Assembly: GCA_003214855.1 (NCBI GenBank)
Contig: QCLC01000009.1
Coordinates: 1 to 47,180 of the forward strand
Origin: Prochlorococcus sp. AG-412-I05
GTDB lineage: Bacteria; Cyanobacteriota; Cyanobacteriia; PCC-6307; Cyanobiaceae
Length of the DNA stretch: 47,180 nucleotides
Reading direction: 5' to 3'
Part shown: one piece after another, positions 28,087 through 36,691 of the stretch
Position numbering within the stretch: the stretch's first letter is position 1
Layout of the letters: each line of letters begins with the position of its first letter
Made by a program: the position numbers and the translations under genes
The notes under the pieces: generated by a model
Told to the model about the DNA's origin: nothing
The model's input: only the letters and a program-made list of their open reading frames with translations
Databases searched by the model: none

Positions 28087-29587
28087 GCCAAACCTCCTCG
28101 GGGACCTGCACGCGAAACAGATCGATCAAAGTCTCAATCACCTCCTCAATCGACATGCCGTCACTAATTACCTCAGTGGCATCTTCAGCTTGCCGCAAAG
28201 GAGCAACCTCGCGGGTGCTATCCATTCGATCACGTTCCTCGATTTGTGTTTCCAACTCAGCCAGATCAGGAACAGGGAAACCACGATTGTTCAGATCCAG
28301 AGCGCGACGCCTGGCCCGTTCGGCAGAGCTCGCGGTAAGGAACACCTTCAACTCGGCATCTGGGAAAACGGCCGTACCAATGTCCCGTCCTTCAGCAACC
28401 AAACCTCCTCGTAAACCCATCCTCTGTTGCTGAGCCGTCAAAGCCTTACGAACACAGCCTTGAGCAGCAACCACTGAAACCGAGGACGTCACTTCCGGCG
28501 ATCTGATCGCCTCTGTTACGTCGTGACCATTGATCCGAACCGTCTGTGCTCCTGATTGAGATGACTCAAGCTCAAGCTCAAGATTCTCAAGAATGGCTTT
28601 GACTGCCACAGGGTCGTGCGCATCAACATCATGTTGCTGGATCAACCAAGTAACAGCCCGATACATGGCCCCCGTATCGAGGTAGAGCAGGCCAAGCCGT
28701 TCAGCAAAGGCTCGTGTCACGGTGCTTTTACCAGCACCGGCAGGCCCATCTATAGCAACGATTGGCTGACGAGACATCAGAAAAGTGTGATCGATGAGAC
28801 GAGTCTCCCCGCAACGCACGGCCGCCGCCAAAAGGCAAAGCTTGCGGCCAGCATGCAAAGGCTGCAGGTTAAAGGCATCTACCGTTTCTACATACTCAAC
28901 CTCCAAACCAAGTTGCTCCCATGCGGACCGGAGCTCATCAAGATCAACGGCTCGTCCATCCTGAGACTGCCTAGCAGCTCGAGCAAGTAGCTGAGGCAAG
29001 GCCAACGCCTGCTGGCGCTGTTGAGTCCTGAGGTAACGATTACGTGAACTACAAGCCAGGCCATCGTCATCCCGCACCGTGGCGACCCCATGCACCCTCA
29101 CCGGCAAACCCAACTGGGCAACCAAATGGCGCAGGATCACCAATTGCTGCCAATCCTTTTCGCCAAGCACAAGCAGCTCTGGCCGGACTAGAGCCAAGAG
29201 GCGAGCCACCACCGTGACCACACCATCAAAGTGACCGGGCCTAGTGGCCCCACACAAATTTGCCTGAAGATGAGAAGGAACCTGAATCCTGAACTGGGAA
29301 GAAGCCCCCCCAGGGAAAACCTGATCAACTGAAGGAGCCCAGAGTGCAGAAGCACCTGATCTTGATGCCAGCTCACAGTCGGCATCAAGATCACGAGGGT
29401 AACTATCGAAATCCTCAGCAGGGCCAAACTGCAAAGGATTCACGAAAACACTCACCAACACAGCGGCTGGTTGAAGGCTGCCAAATCCTTGAACTGACTT
29501 GATCAGCTGACCATGACCGCGGTGCAAAGCGCCCATGGTGGGTACGAAATGAACCGAAGACTGCTGATGCTTACGCCATCGATGCAA
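28070..29587 (-). CDS. panC/cmk: Fused pantoate--beta-alanine ligase / cytidylate kinase
   Basis: A bifunctional cyanobacterial fusion. The N-terminal half (to about 270) is PanC, joining pantoate and beta-alanine for coenzyme A synthesis: VPTMGALHRGHG near 15, LGEKDWQQLVILR and CSSRNRYL. The C-terminal half is CMP kinase (VAIDGPAGAGKST near 277, LDTGAMYRAV). The listed start is TTG 29587. The frame stays open upstream to a TGA at 29630-29632, and the extra residues VLSSTAE look like the normal PanC first strand. The true start may therefore be a non-ATG codon near 29620, overlapping the rlpA stop. Confidence 0.92.
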   Translation of the reverse strand: MHRWRKHQQSSVHFVPTMGALHRGHGQLIKSVQGFGSLQPAAVLVSVFVNPLQFGPAEDFDSYPRDLDADCELASRSGASALWAPSVDQVFPGGASSQFRIQVPSHLQANLCGATRPGHFDGVVTVVARLLALVRPELLVLGEKDWQQLVILRHLVAQLGLPVRVHGVATVRDDDGLACSSRNRYLRTQQRQQALALPQLLARAARQSQDGRAVDLDELRSAWEQLGLEVEYVETVDAFNLQPLHAGRKLCLLAAAVRCGETRLIDHTFLMSRQPIVAIDGPAGAGKSTVTRAFAERLGLLYLDTGAMYRAVTWLIQQHDVDAHDPVAVKAILENLELELESSQSGAQTVRINGHDVTEAIRSPEVTSSVSVVAAQGCVRKALTAQQQRMGLRGGLVAEGRDIGTAVFPDAELKVFLTASSAERARRRALDLNNRGFPVPDLAELETQIEERDRMDSTREVAPLRQAEDATEVISDGMSIEEVIETLIDLFRVQVPEEVWPTPGS

Positions 29588-29616
29588 CTCAGCCGTTGAA
29601 CTGAGAACAGAAAAAC

Positions 29617-30216
29617 TCAGCGCAGCACCTCAAGACGCACTTGGGCAATACCACTTGATATCAAACCAAGCTCATGGGCAGCACCATGAGCAAGATCAAT
29701 GACGCGATGAGCGATAAAAGGACCGCGATCGTTGATTGTCACAACAGCAGAACGATCATTCCAAAGGTTGGTCACCCTTACCTTGGTACCAAAAGGCAAG
29801 CTGCGATGAGCAGCTGTCATTGTGCCTGGCCTGAAAACTTCACCACTGGCAGTTCGGTTTCCGAAGAAGCCAGGGCCGTACCAGCTAGCTTCACCAGTGC
29901 TCACTTGAACAACACTGGGAGTTGGCTTAACAGGTCGGTTGAGCCTGGCAACTGGAACGATTGGTAACGCTGGTGGTGTATCAACAACTGAATCAACAGT
30001 CAAACCAGTAGCGACATCAGCACTGCCTTTATCTGAGCTGCCTTGATTGGCAGACAAAGGAGTCGCAAGAAGCGAAATTCGTTCAAGCAGGGCTTTCTTT
30101 ACCTGTTCCCTGGTGACCTTTTTGTCGAGGTCAAGATCAAGGGCAAAGGCTGGTAACAGTGCAGCACTGCTTGAGCAAACACCAGCAAGAACAAGAAGCG
30201 AAACGGAAAATTTCAT
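29617..30216 (-). CDS. rlpA: RlpA-like septal ring lipoprotein/transglycosylase domain protein
   Basis: A 199-residue exported protein. It starts at ATG 30216 with a signal peptide (MKFSVSLLVLAGVCSSSAAL, cleavage near AFA), has a linker with prolines, then a C-terminal double-psi beta-barrel: GEASWYGPGFFGNRTASGE, AAHRSLPFGTKVRVTNL, INDRGPF and RVIDLAHGAAHELGL, where the Asp in IDL is the expected catalytic residue. RlpA enzymes cleave peptidoglycan lacking stem peptides. The upstream extension to 30282 is not needed. It is divergent from purM and abuts panC. Confidence 0.88.
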   Translation of the reverse strand: MKFSVSLLVLAGVCSSSAALLPAFALDLDLDKKVTREQVKKALLERISLLATPLSANQGSSDKGSADVATGLTVDSVVDTPPALPIVPVARLNRPVKPTPSVVQVSTGEASWYGPGFFGNRTASGEVFRPGTMTAAHRSLPFGTKVRVTNLWNDRSAVVTINDRGPFIAHRVIDLAHGAAHELGLISSGIAQVRLEVLR

Positions 30217-30534
30217 GACTAGGAGACGAAACTTGAATGAGGAGAAAAAATCATCCCCAGCAGGAATACGTCCTTCAACCAATCAAAGTTCCCCAAACCG
30301 TACGAATTACATCCTCTCTTTAGGAGAACTCGAACAGCACCTCCTCGCCAGATTGATGCAACTTTAACCAGCTAAATAACAGATCCTCACTGGACTTGCC
30401 AGCGCAAGAGCAATGCCACCCTGATCAGTCGCACTAATGCCATCTAGAGGCCCCGCTAATGCAAGACAGGACAATCAAGGCATTGGCTGAATGGAGGGCG
30501 GCAGAGGAGGATCTGGAGAGGGCCAGTCGAAACC
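30217..30534. promoter_or_regulatory. Divergent intergenic region rlpA / purM
   Basis: These 318 bases must hold promoters for both divergent genes. I see no strong sigma-70 pair, operator repeat or small gene. The purM ATG is preceded by purine-rich sequence (GGAGGATCTGGAGAGGG) that could include its ribosome binding site. Confidence 0.35.
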
Positions 30535-31572
30535 ATGGACTACAAGACCGCGGGCGTTGACGTCCAAGCAGGTAGGGCATTCATCGAGCGGATCAGATCT
30601 AGCGTCGAAGCCACCCGCCGCCCAGAGGTCATCGGGGGGCTGGGAGGGTTTGGAGGATTGATACGCCTCCCCACAGGGCTAAACAAGCCTCTGCTTGTAG
30701 CAGGAACTGATGGGGTCGGCACCAAGCTCGAACTAGCTCAGCAACATCAAGCCCACTACGGAGTAGGGCTCGACCTGGTTGGAATGTGTGTCAACGATGT
30801 CATCACCAGTGGCGCTGAACCCCTCTTTTTCCTCGACTACATCGCCACCGGAGCCCTCAGTCCAGAGGCCATGGCACAAGTTGTGGAGGGAATTGCAGAG
30901 GGATGTCTCCGCAGCGGCTGCGCCCTCCTAGGAGGAGAAACCGCCGAGATGCCTGGGTTTTACGACCCAGGTTGCTACGACCTAGCCGGCTTTTGCGTAG
31001 CAGTGGTAGAAGAAGACGAGATGATTGACGGTCGCAAGATCAAGCCTGGAAATCAGATTATCGGTGTGGCCAGCAGTGGTGTTCATAGCAACGGGTTCAG
31101 CTTGGTGCGCAAAGTGCTCGCCCTTACTGAGGCCAATAAGAACACTCGCTTCGGATGCGACAACAAACCTCTAATCGAGACCCTGCTAACCCCTACCACC
31201 CTTTACGGCCAGCTGGTAAAAAACCTCCTAGAAGCAAAAGTTCCACTCCACGGCATGGCACATATCACCGGTGGAGGCCTGCCAGAGAATCTTCCCCGAT
31301 GTTGTCCAAAAGACTTGGTTGCCGTCATAGATCCAAGCAGCTGGACCAGACCAGAACTTTTTCAATGGCTCCAAGATGCTGGCCAGATTCCAGAGCATGA
31401 CCTCTGGCACACATTCAATCTTGGAGTGGGTTTCTGCCTAGTGGTCGCAGAAGAAGCAGTCAGTGATGTCCTGCAGGTTTGCAACGAACAAGCTCTTCAA
31501 GCTTGGCCTATTGGTCAAGTCGAAACTGCCTCTGCCTCAACCGGGGAGAGATTACGAGGGCTACCCAGCTAA
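30535..31572 (+). CDS. purM: Phosphoribosylformylglycinamidine cyclo-ligase
   Basis: PurM (AIR synthetase) closes the imidazole ring in purine synthesis using ATP. The 345-residue protein shows the family motifs: [12 protein letters not shown] (near 38), [13 protein letters not shown] (near 57), the nucleotide-binding [32 protein letters not shown] (near 137) and [13 protein letters not shown] (near 243). Length and start (ATG 30535) are standard. It stands alone on the plus strand. Confidence 0.97.
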   Translation: MDYKTAGVDVQAGRAFIERIRSSVEATRRPEVIGGLGGFGGLIRLPTGLNKPLLVAGTDGVGTKLELAQQHQAHYGVGLDLVGMCVNDVITSGAEPLFFLDYIATGALSPEAMAQVVEGIAEGCLRSGCALLGGETAEMPGFYDPGCYDLAGFCVAVVEEDEMIDGRKIKPGNQIIGVASSGVHSNGFSLVRKVLALTEANKNTRFGCDNKPLIETLLTPTTLYGQLVKNLLEAKVPLHGMAHITGGGLPENLPRCCPKDLVAVIDPSSWTRPELFQWLQDAGQIPEHDLWHTFNLGVGFCLVVAEEAVSDVLQVCNEQALQAWPIGQVETASASTGERLRGLPS

Positions 31573-31733
31573 AGCATTGCATCGCAAGGGCTCTTGAGTC
31601 GCAAGATCTCTCTGACTAATTACATCGAACTTGTACGAGCCTATTCTCGAGCCGATCTTCAGGCACGTCCTCAAGTAATATTTACCTATGCAAGCCGAGA
31701 GAATAATTCGTCGTCAGATCTAACTTAAATCCA

Positions 31734-32372
31734 ATGCCCTTTGATAGCCCCCAGCGCATAACTCGTCGCCGTAGCTCAGCCGGACCTGTACCTCCACGAC
31801 GGCAAATTAATAGTGATTACGACGATCGCAACGCCCCTCACCGTCAAGGTCAGGGTCCGAGGCCAACCTTTTTAGCCCTGAGGGACCACGGCAAGGTTTA
31901 TGTGGCAGACCTCCCGAATCTCTCTGACGGGCAACTGGTACACATCTGCAAAGAAGCTGAGGAAGTTCTTGAAAGCCTGGAGCGTCGCATCAGCGATCTC
32001 GAACGCGAAGCACACAACGGTTTCGGTGATAGCGACACCTTCATCAAGGCATCCACCAAACGAGACGTGACTCGTCGCTTCATCCGAGCCATCCAAGGTG
32101 AGCAAGAACATCGCCTCAGCAATCCAGCCCTACGCAGGGCGGCCGCTGAATCTCTGCCTCGCACTTTCCTAGAGATCTCACGCCACCGCTTGCCTGGAGC
32201 AACTTTTGATTCACTGCTTCAAGAAGCTTTGGCAGCCTGCGAACTGAAGGAACTGGACTCAGACATTGCTCCAGAGGCACCCGTCAAGGTGGTCCCCATC
32301 CGCTCTACTGCAACCACTCTTCCGGTCGTGGTGACACCTGATCCAAATCTTCCCAGCTCAACCAGCGCCTAA
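31734..32372 (+). CDS. Conserved-looking hypothetical protein
   Basis: A 212-residue soluble protein. The N-terminus is basic and disordered (RITRRRSSAGPVPPRRQ). The core (about 45-160) is helical, with VADLPNLSDGQLVHICKEAE, a charged helix ESLERRISDLEREAHNGF and LPRTFLEISRHRLPGATFDS, and the C-terminus is a low-complexity tail. No family name comes to mind; similar proteins are probably confined to cyanobacteria. Codon use matches core genes. It is 161 bp after purM and could have its own promoter. Confidence 0.72.
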   Translation: MPFDSPQRITRRRSSAGPVPPRRQINSDYDDRNAPHRQGQGPRPTFLALRDHGKVYVADLPNLSDGQLVHICKEAEEVLESLERRISDLEREAHNGFGDSDTFIKASTKRDVTRRFIRAIQGEQEHRLSNPALRRAAAESLPRTFLEISRHRLPGATFDSLLQEALAACELKELDSDIAPEAPVKVVPIRSTATTLPVVVTPDPNLPSSTSA

Positions 32373-32517
32373 TAGGGGTTCATTACTCCCAATTGATTGC
32401 CGTACCCTGTCTAAGTACTGCCAATCGAGCCAATCGAAAGACTCTAGACATTGCAACGTCAAGGTTGAGATTCTTGGGCCCACTCCTGTTTCACCAGCGC
32501 CCCACATCTGAAGGGGC

Positions 32518-32733
32518 ATGATCACAAAATCGAATCAGATCGCCATCCTCGCGACCATGACGAGAACCGGCAAATCATCCGATCCATTTCACTCCAGAAA
32601 ACCTCTAAGGGGAAAGGAGGAAAAAGCGATTGATACCCCAGAGGAAGGGGATGTCCTTTGCAACCACTGTCGGCGAACCGCAATCAATGGCATACGTTGT
32701 CAGGGAATGTGTGTCGCTGATAGCGACTATTAA
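32518..32733 (+). CDS. Small protein with a four-cysteine zinc-finger-like motif
   Basis: A 71-residue frame with cysteines at 48, 51, 60 and 64 (LCNHCRRTAINGIRCQGMCV), spaced CxxC-x8-CxxxC, as in a small zinc-binding knuckle, and a short acidic end (ADSDY). The N-terminus is basic and probably flexible. Starts at 32518 or 32557 are both possible. It precedes the secreted protein gene by 4 bases, so the two are probably co-translated. No named family. Confidence 0.6.
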   Translation: MITKSNQIAILATMTRTGKSSDPFHSRKPLRGKEEKAIDTPEEGDVLCNHCRRTAINGIRCQGMCVADSDY

Positions 32734-32737
32734 CTAG

Positions 32738-33232
32738 ATGCGCACTCCGCTTGTTCCCCTCTTGCTGATCAGCCTGTCCATGGTTGCTGGAACAAGTTCA
32801 ATCGCCGATCCACGCCAAGCTATTGGTCGCTTTGAAACGATTGCCAGCAAATGTCAATACAGATTGGGGAGCGGCTCTCTGCAAAATTGCCATGTTGTTC
32901 AGATGGATCGAAAGACAGCAACAGTGACCGGGGTACGCTTCATCGGCCGAGGCCTAGTACACGGGTCCAGCCGTCATCTCACCTTTGTCGCCAACGCACC
33001 TGATGAGAGCATCCCATTAAGCTGTTTATCAGGCAGCTGCAGCCTGAACAAGAAAAGATGGACAGCCACGGTGAGCAGCGTGGCAGAAAGCAAGTTTGAT
33101 GGGCGAGGGGTTGCAGAAGGACTGCCTCAAGCCTGGCCAGTAAAGGGTGATTGTGAACTCTCTTTGAAAAAACTCCGCTGCAGGGCACGGGCCATGAGTG
33201 GAGAGATCCTTACCGGAGAAGCCCAACTGTAA
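32738..33232 (+). CDS. Secreted hypothetical protein
   Basis: A 164-residue protein with a clear signal peptide (RTPLVPLLLISLSMVAGTSS, cleavage near SIA). The mature part has several cysteines (KCQYRLG, QNCHVV, LSCLSGSC, GDCELS, LRCRA) and alternating beta-type segments, suggesting a small disulfide-stabilised beta protein in the periplasm. No family is recognised. It follows the zinc-knuckle ORF by 4 bases. Confidence 0.65.
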   Translation: MRTPLVPLLLISLSMVAGTSSIADPRQAIGRFETIASKCQYRLGSGSLQNCHVVQMDRKTATVTGVRFIGRGLVHGSSRHLTFVANAPDESIPLSCLSGSCSLNKKRWTATVSSVAESKFDGRGVAEGLPQAWPVKGDCELSLKKLRCRARAMSGEILTGEAQL

Positions 33233-33670
33233 GAGACCAGCAAAAGCGAGCAACTTCAAGGCGAAGATCCATATAACTGGCTAGCGAACCTACCTGCAAG
33301 CTTGTCATTCCTGCGCACCACAAGAAGACCCAGGGCCAAATCCAGCTCGTTGTAGCTTTAGTGAACGGAAAGGTTTGCCCCTTTAGCAGTCAGAGAAAAG
33401 CAATGATCCTTTCTAAGCCGTAAAGAAAGCGCTTAAGATAGCTCAGCAGAAGCGGCAGAACCTCAGCGAGCAGAAGGGCACTAGACCTCTAGAACGGGTT
33501 AATTCAATCTGCACGAATCTTGAATTAACAACTTCATTTACAAGAGAAGGTGAGACAAGAGCATCCATGCAGTTTGGCAAAGTGAAGACTTCGAAAACTT
33601 CAAGATTGATCCGCCAAAAGTGAACCAACCTTACTCCCAAATTGCATTATGTAGACAGCAAGAACCTAAT
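33233..33670. other. Gene-free interval
   Basis: About 440 bases between two convergent genes. A 65-codon minus-strand frame at 33443-33640 shows no coding character. I find no RNA gene, strong hairpin or repeat here. Confidence 0.4.
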
Positions 33671-34288
33671 CTAGCGACATGACTCTTTCACCCACTTAGC
33701 AGCGATTTCATCGCCCAATGCAGATGCCTCTCTCCAATCAGCACAAGCACCTGTTAGGTTGCCATCATTCTCTTTTGAAATTCCACGATTGAGGTAAGCA
33801 ACCGCAAGTTGAGAATCAATCTCTAACGCCTTATTGTAATCAGCCATTGCCGCTCGATTGTCACCTGATTTCCTATTTGCAACACCGCGATTGTTGTATG
33901 CAACAGCATGCCTGGCGTCAATTTCCAAAGCCTTGCTGTAATCATCAATCGCACCTTTATAATCCTCTAGTTCATCCTTCGCATTACCACGATTATAATA
34001 TGCAAGAGCATAATGAGGGTCAATGATTAATGCCTTGCTAAAATCTTCGATTGATCCTTGATAATCACCAATCCCATATTTAGCATTGCCGCTTTTAATA
34101 TAAGCATTTGCATCATTCTCTTCCCCCTCGCTTCTTGTTGAGACCGCCACCCCGGCAACTCCCACAACAGCCGCAGAAACAATCACCAGTGGTTTTCCTA
34201 CCCGAAAGAACGACAAGCCAACAGCAGTGACAGCAGCTGTGGCAACACCTACGGCAATGGCAGCAGTACGGCGTGGCATCAAGGTCAT
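33671..34288 (-). CDS. Membrane-anchored TPR-repeat protein
   Basis: A 205-residue protein. The N-terminus has two hydrophobic stretches (AIAVGVATAAVTAVGLSFF and PLVIVSAAVVGVAGVAV). They are followed by four tetratricopeptide repeats from about residue 60, each with the pattern AYxNRGxAKxxxxDYxGAIxDYxKALEID, and a C-terminal ACADWREASALGDEIAAKW segment. TPRs mediate protein-protein contact; the partner is unknown. The near-identical spacing of repeats makes the call firm. It begins an AT-richer run of small genes. Confidence 0.85.
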   Translation of the reverse strand: MTLMPRRTAAIAVGVATAAVTAVGLSFFRVGKPLVIVSAAVVGVAGVAVSTRSEGEENDANAYIKSGNAKYGIGDYQGSIEDFSKALIIDPHYALAYYNRGNAKDELEDYKGAIDDYSKALEIDARHAVAYNNRGVANRKSGDNRAAMADYNKALEIDSQLAVAYLNRGISKENDGNLTGACADWREASALGDEIAAKWVKESCR

Positions 34289-34486
34289 TCTCCTATTGAC
34301 TCAGCCTAAACAAAAAATGCCCCCCTCCCAAGAGGGAAGCAGTTTTTTGGCATCAAGATTAAAAAGGACACCCTCAACCGACCTCCTTAAACCCGAGACT
34401 AATTTTTGGGCATCTACGACCTCAGACTGACAAGCAATTTAAAGCCGGGCGAAATCCAAGCTTCAGCAAACAAAGCAACCCCTCCC

Positions 34487-34753
34487 TCAGGTGCCTCCAT
34501 TGCAGAAACGAACTGCTGCAGAAACGCTCATACCGCTGTTCCTTGTCTCTTCAATACAGGCATTAAAAAACTTTGCTTCCTGCTTAAGCGGATAAAACTT
34601 GATCGCAATTGCCAAAAGAGCAAATGCTGCTATCCACCTTGCGGCTAAACCTCCAGCCCCAAATGCATACCAAAGGATCCGCCTACTACCAGAGGAGCTC
34701 GCGCATTTCTTGGACTTCTTGGATTTCTTGCCCTTGCCGTTGTCCTTTGCCAT
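34487..34753 (-). CDS. Small basic membrane protein
   Basis: An 88-residue protein starting MAKDNGKGKKSKKSKKCASS, a strongly basic head, then one hydrophobic span (WIAAFALLAIAIKFYPL, about 40-56) and a polar tail with two cysteines (FFNACIEETRNS, RFCNGG). The layout suggests a single-pass protein with the basic head inside the cell. No family is recognised. ATG 34753 is a confident start. Confidence 0.65.
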   Translation of the reverse strand: MAKDNGKGKKSKKSKKCASSSGSRRILWYAFGAGGLAARWIAAFALLAIAIKFYPLKQEAKFFNACIEETRNSGMSVSAAVRFCNGGT

Positions 34754-34804
34754 TGAATCAGTGATGATTAAACAAACACTAGGCTGTTCGAGCTCAAAGC
34801 AGCT

Positions 34805-34876
34805 TTAGGTCTTCCAAAAGAGCGCCAGGATGGCAGAGCAAGCCCAAATCAATAGCCCAAGCAGCACTTCAGTCAA
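34805..34876 (-). CDS. Candidate hydrophobic microprotein
   Basis: A short frame ending EVLLGLLIWACSAILALFW-KT, almost entirely one membrane span with a Lys-Thr end. The frame is open from a TGA 41 codons before its stop, but only TTG (34876) or GTG starts exist. It could be a genuine 23-residue membrane peptide or the tail of a decayed gene. Nothing else is evident in 34754-35035. Confidence 0.22.
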   Translation of the reverse strand: MTEVLLGLLIWACSAILALFWKT

Positions 34877-35035
34877 TCCACAACAGCGTTGAATTTGCCT
34901 GCTTAAATTGGATTGCTTTCTCCAGACTGATCAGGTGTAAGTGGGCAGCTCACCAATCCCAACGAAAACCCAGGAAGGTCCTGATGCTTTGCAGGAATAA
35001 ACAAAGATCCTGGATCGAGCTCTACCCCCTTCAGA

Positions 35036-35302
35036 TCACCATGCAATCAAAGACACACCTGCAAGCAAGAGTGTTGTAACTACAAAACCAAGACTAAAGA
35101 CAATTGCCCGTATTCCTGTATTCCAATAAATAGACATGGTTAGCAACTCATCTCCTTCCTTTAAAGATTGATCTAGCGATGAGCCCAGCTGAAAAGACAC
35201 ATAATCATTGATCCATACCTGTGTTGCTGATCGATAGGGTGATTCGGTTGTCACAAAATCGACAACCTCTATGACTCTCTCTTTAATTGTCGCTCGTGTC
35301 AC
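35036..35302 (-). CDS. Small single-span membrane protein, copy A of a tandem pair
   Basis: An 88-residue protein with a polar N-terminal half (TRATIKERVIEVVDFVTTES) and a C-terminal membrane segment (IYWNTGIRAIVFSLGFVVTT and LLLAGVSLIAW). Its last 38 residues match the protein encoded directly upstream: both have GxELxTxSxYxNTGI followed by a span with GFVV and ending LIA. The GTG start at 35302 immediately follows the upstream TAA, so translation is probably coupled. No named family. Confidence 0.62.
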   Translation of the reverse strand: MTRATIKERVIEVVDFVTTESPYRSATQVWINDYVSFQLGSSLDQSLKEGDELLTMSIYWNTGIRAIVFSLGFVVTTLLLAGVSLIAW

Positions 35303-35464
35303 TTATACAACCGCCCTTGCAATCAAGGTGATAGCAGCAAACAGAACTGCTGAAACGACGAATCCAACCGCAAAAATACCTGCAACTATGCCTGTATTCA
35401 AATAAACGGAGACAGTCGCTAACTCCTGTCCTTTTTTTTCTGCCACTGATTTTTTCTCTGCCAC
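35303..35464 (-). CDS. Small single-span membrane protein, copy B of a tandem pair
   Basis: A 53-residue protein from GTG 35464. It has a basic head (VAEKKSVAEKKGQELATVSV), then YLNTGI and a hydrophobic span (VAGIFAVGFVVSAVLFAAI) ending LIARAVV. About 21 of 38 aligned residues are identical to copy A. An in-frame TGA lies seven codons upstream, so the GTG at 35464 or at 35446 must be the start. The AEKK motif is itself repeated. An overlapping 93-codon frame (35283-35564) is the shadow. Confidence 0.58.
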   Translation of the reverse strand: MAEKKSVAEKKGQELATVSVYLNTGIVAGIFAVGFVVSAVLFAAITLIARAVV

Positions 35465-35987
35465 TGGATGAAGCTGAAGGAATCAATATCCTATAGCCCC
35501 ACCTCTTTGGATTACTTGTGACCTGCTCTGCAGAACCTTTGCTTGAGGACGGCAGTACTAGCAAGGTCTGTTCTGGCTCATCAAGAGATCATCAACCTCC
35601 ACCTCTATGTCGAATACCCGCATATGGCAACAATCGCCCCATCCGCCAATGTGCTGACCCTCCAAAGAGCAAGCAGGCCCGCAAAAGAAGAAACGACAAT
35701 CCACTGGCCAAGTGCTTGTACCTCAATGATCATGACCACCTCATTGGTGACAAGAGAACTCAACCCTCGTCGAAGGCTGTCTCTTGCACCACAACAGGTT
35801 CTCCCCCCCATAAAGATAAAGAGCCTTAGGGTCAAGCCTGAAATAGCGCACCGCATCGGATGCCCTCAAGTAGAGGCCTCATTGTCTGAGTATCTGCGTC
35901 ATAGGACTCCTAAATCAATCCTGAGCATTCGGAATCAAAGCATCAGCAGGTAAAGCCGATCCCTTTGATTGACATTCAAGCGCTTAG
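35465..35987. other. Interval with one doubtful membrane microprotein
   Basis: On the minus strand 35605-35733 encodes 42 residues (MIIEVQALGQWIVVSSFAGL and onward), with a hydrophobic middle and GAGG five bases before the ATG. This could be another single-span microprotein. Long plus-strand frames at 35518-35953 overlap it and look random. Nothing else is visible. Confidence 0.28.
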
Positions 35988-36554
35988 GCAAAGACCCCAG
36001 CAAGCACTTCATGTCAGAGCGCCGATCATCAAGCTGAGGCATTAAATGAAGCAGAGTGCTGTCTTAACTTTCACGAGGCCATCAGCACTAGGGTGAAAGA
36101 AGTGGGCAGACCACAACTGCAAATTGCTTTGGCAGCAATCGATGAAGGCAATGAATTGGTAGTTGTGAAGTTGAACCGCCTAGAAAGAAACCAAGTGGAG
36201 GCGATTGCAAGGCTCCACGGCCTTCAGAAGAAAGGCATCTATATCAGAACACCGGATGGTCTGCTCAGCACAAGAGCAATCAGTAAATTAACGCCAGTCC
36301 TTCTGGGACTTCTTTCTGGTCTTGCTGAAGTAGAGCATTCGCTGACCCGAGAAAACATACTTGAGCAGATTCAGCACCGCTTGAAAACAGGAGGAAAATT
36401 TGGAGGATGATCCAAGAGAAATGCTGCAAAGGAGAGTTTGGTGCTGAGGTTGAGGGATGAGGGTTGCTCTTGTCGATCTATTAGAAAACAAATAGGTCTT
36501 GCACTCTTAACAATCCTCAGGATTATCATGAGAAAGGAAGCATTAGCCGCATGA
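35988..36554 (+). pseudogene. Serine recombinase (resolvase family) pseudogene
   Basis: The frame reads as a resolvase/invertase with the usual order: SADHQAEALNEAEC and HEAISTRVKEVGRPQLQIAL (normal resolvases have DQxxxxQxxAL and RPxLxxAL), then ELVVVKLNRLERN (the conserved V-x-K-x-D/N-R-L), LTPVLLGLLSGLAEVEHSL, and ENILEQIQHRLKTGGKFGG. A TGA at 36408-36410 interrupts the GG-R-P-like hinge. The DNA-binding helix-turn-helix continues in the same frame after it (AAKESLVLRLRDEGCSCRSI) to the stop at 36552. The N-terminal catalytic-serine strand and a start codon are also missing. A single C-to-T change (CGA to TGA) could explain the stop. Confidence 0.8.
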
Positions 36555-36691
36555 GCCTGATCGAAGCACACAAGAGATCTATTGAACGTGAAAAGAAGAA
36601 GCTTGGTTTGTCTGACTATGGGTTGCTCTGGATTTCCTTCCTCAGAGGAGCATTTGTCGCCCTGATCATTGAGAGGCTAATCGTCCATTAA
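36551..36691 (+). CDS. 46-residue single-span microprotein
   Basis: The frame starts MSLIEAHKRSIEREKKKLGL, then SDYGLLWISFLRGAFVAL and ends IIERLIVH. It has a charged helix followed by one membrane segment. The sequence looks like small unnamed proteins I associate with picocyanobacteria, but I cannot name a family. It begins inside the end of the recombinase remnant and overlaps the next ORF by one base (TAATG), so they are probably translated together. Confidence 0.6.
   Translation: MSLIEAHKRSIEREKKKLGLSDYGLLWISFLRGAFVALIIERLIVH

Noticed and set aside
28616-28990. 124-codon plus-strand ORF
   Set aside because: Antisense to panC-cmk at the domain junction; no protein-like features.
35518-35953. 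Two overlapping plus-strand ORFs of 103 and 136 codons
   Set aside because: No motifs, irregular composition and no start context; they overlap minus-strand frames with better membrane-protein character.
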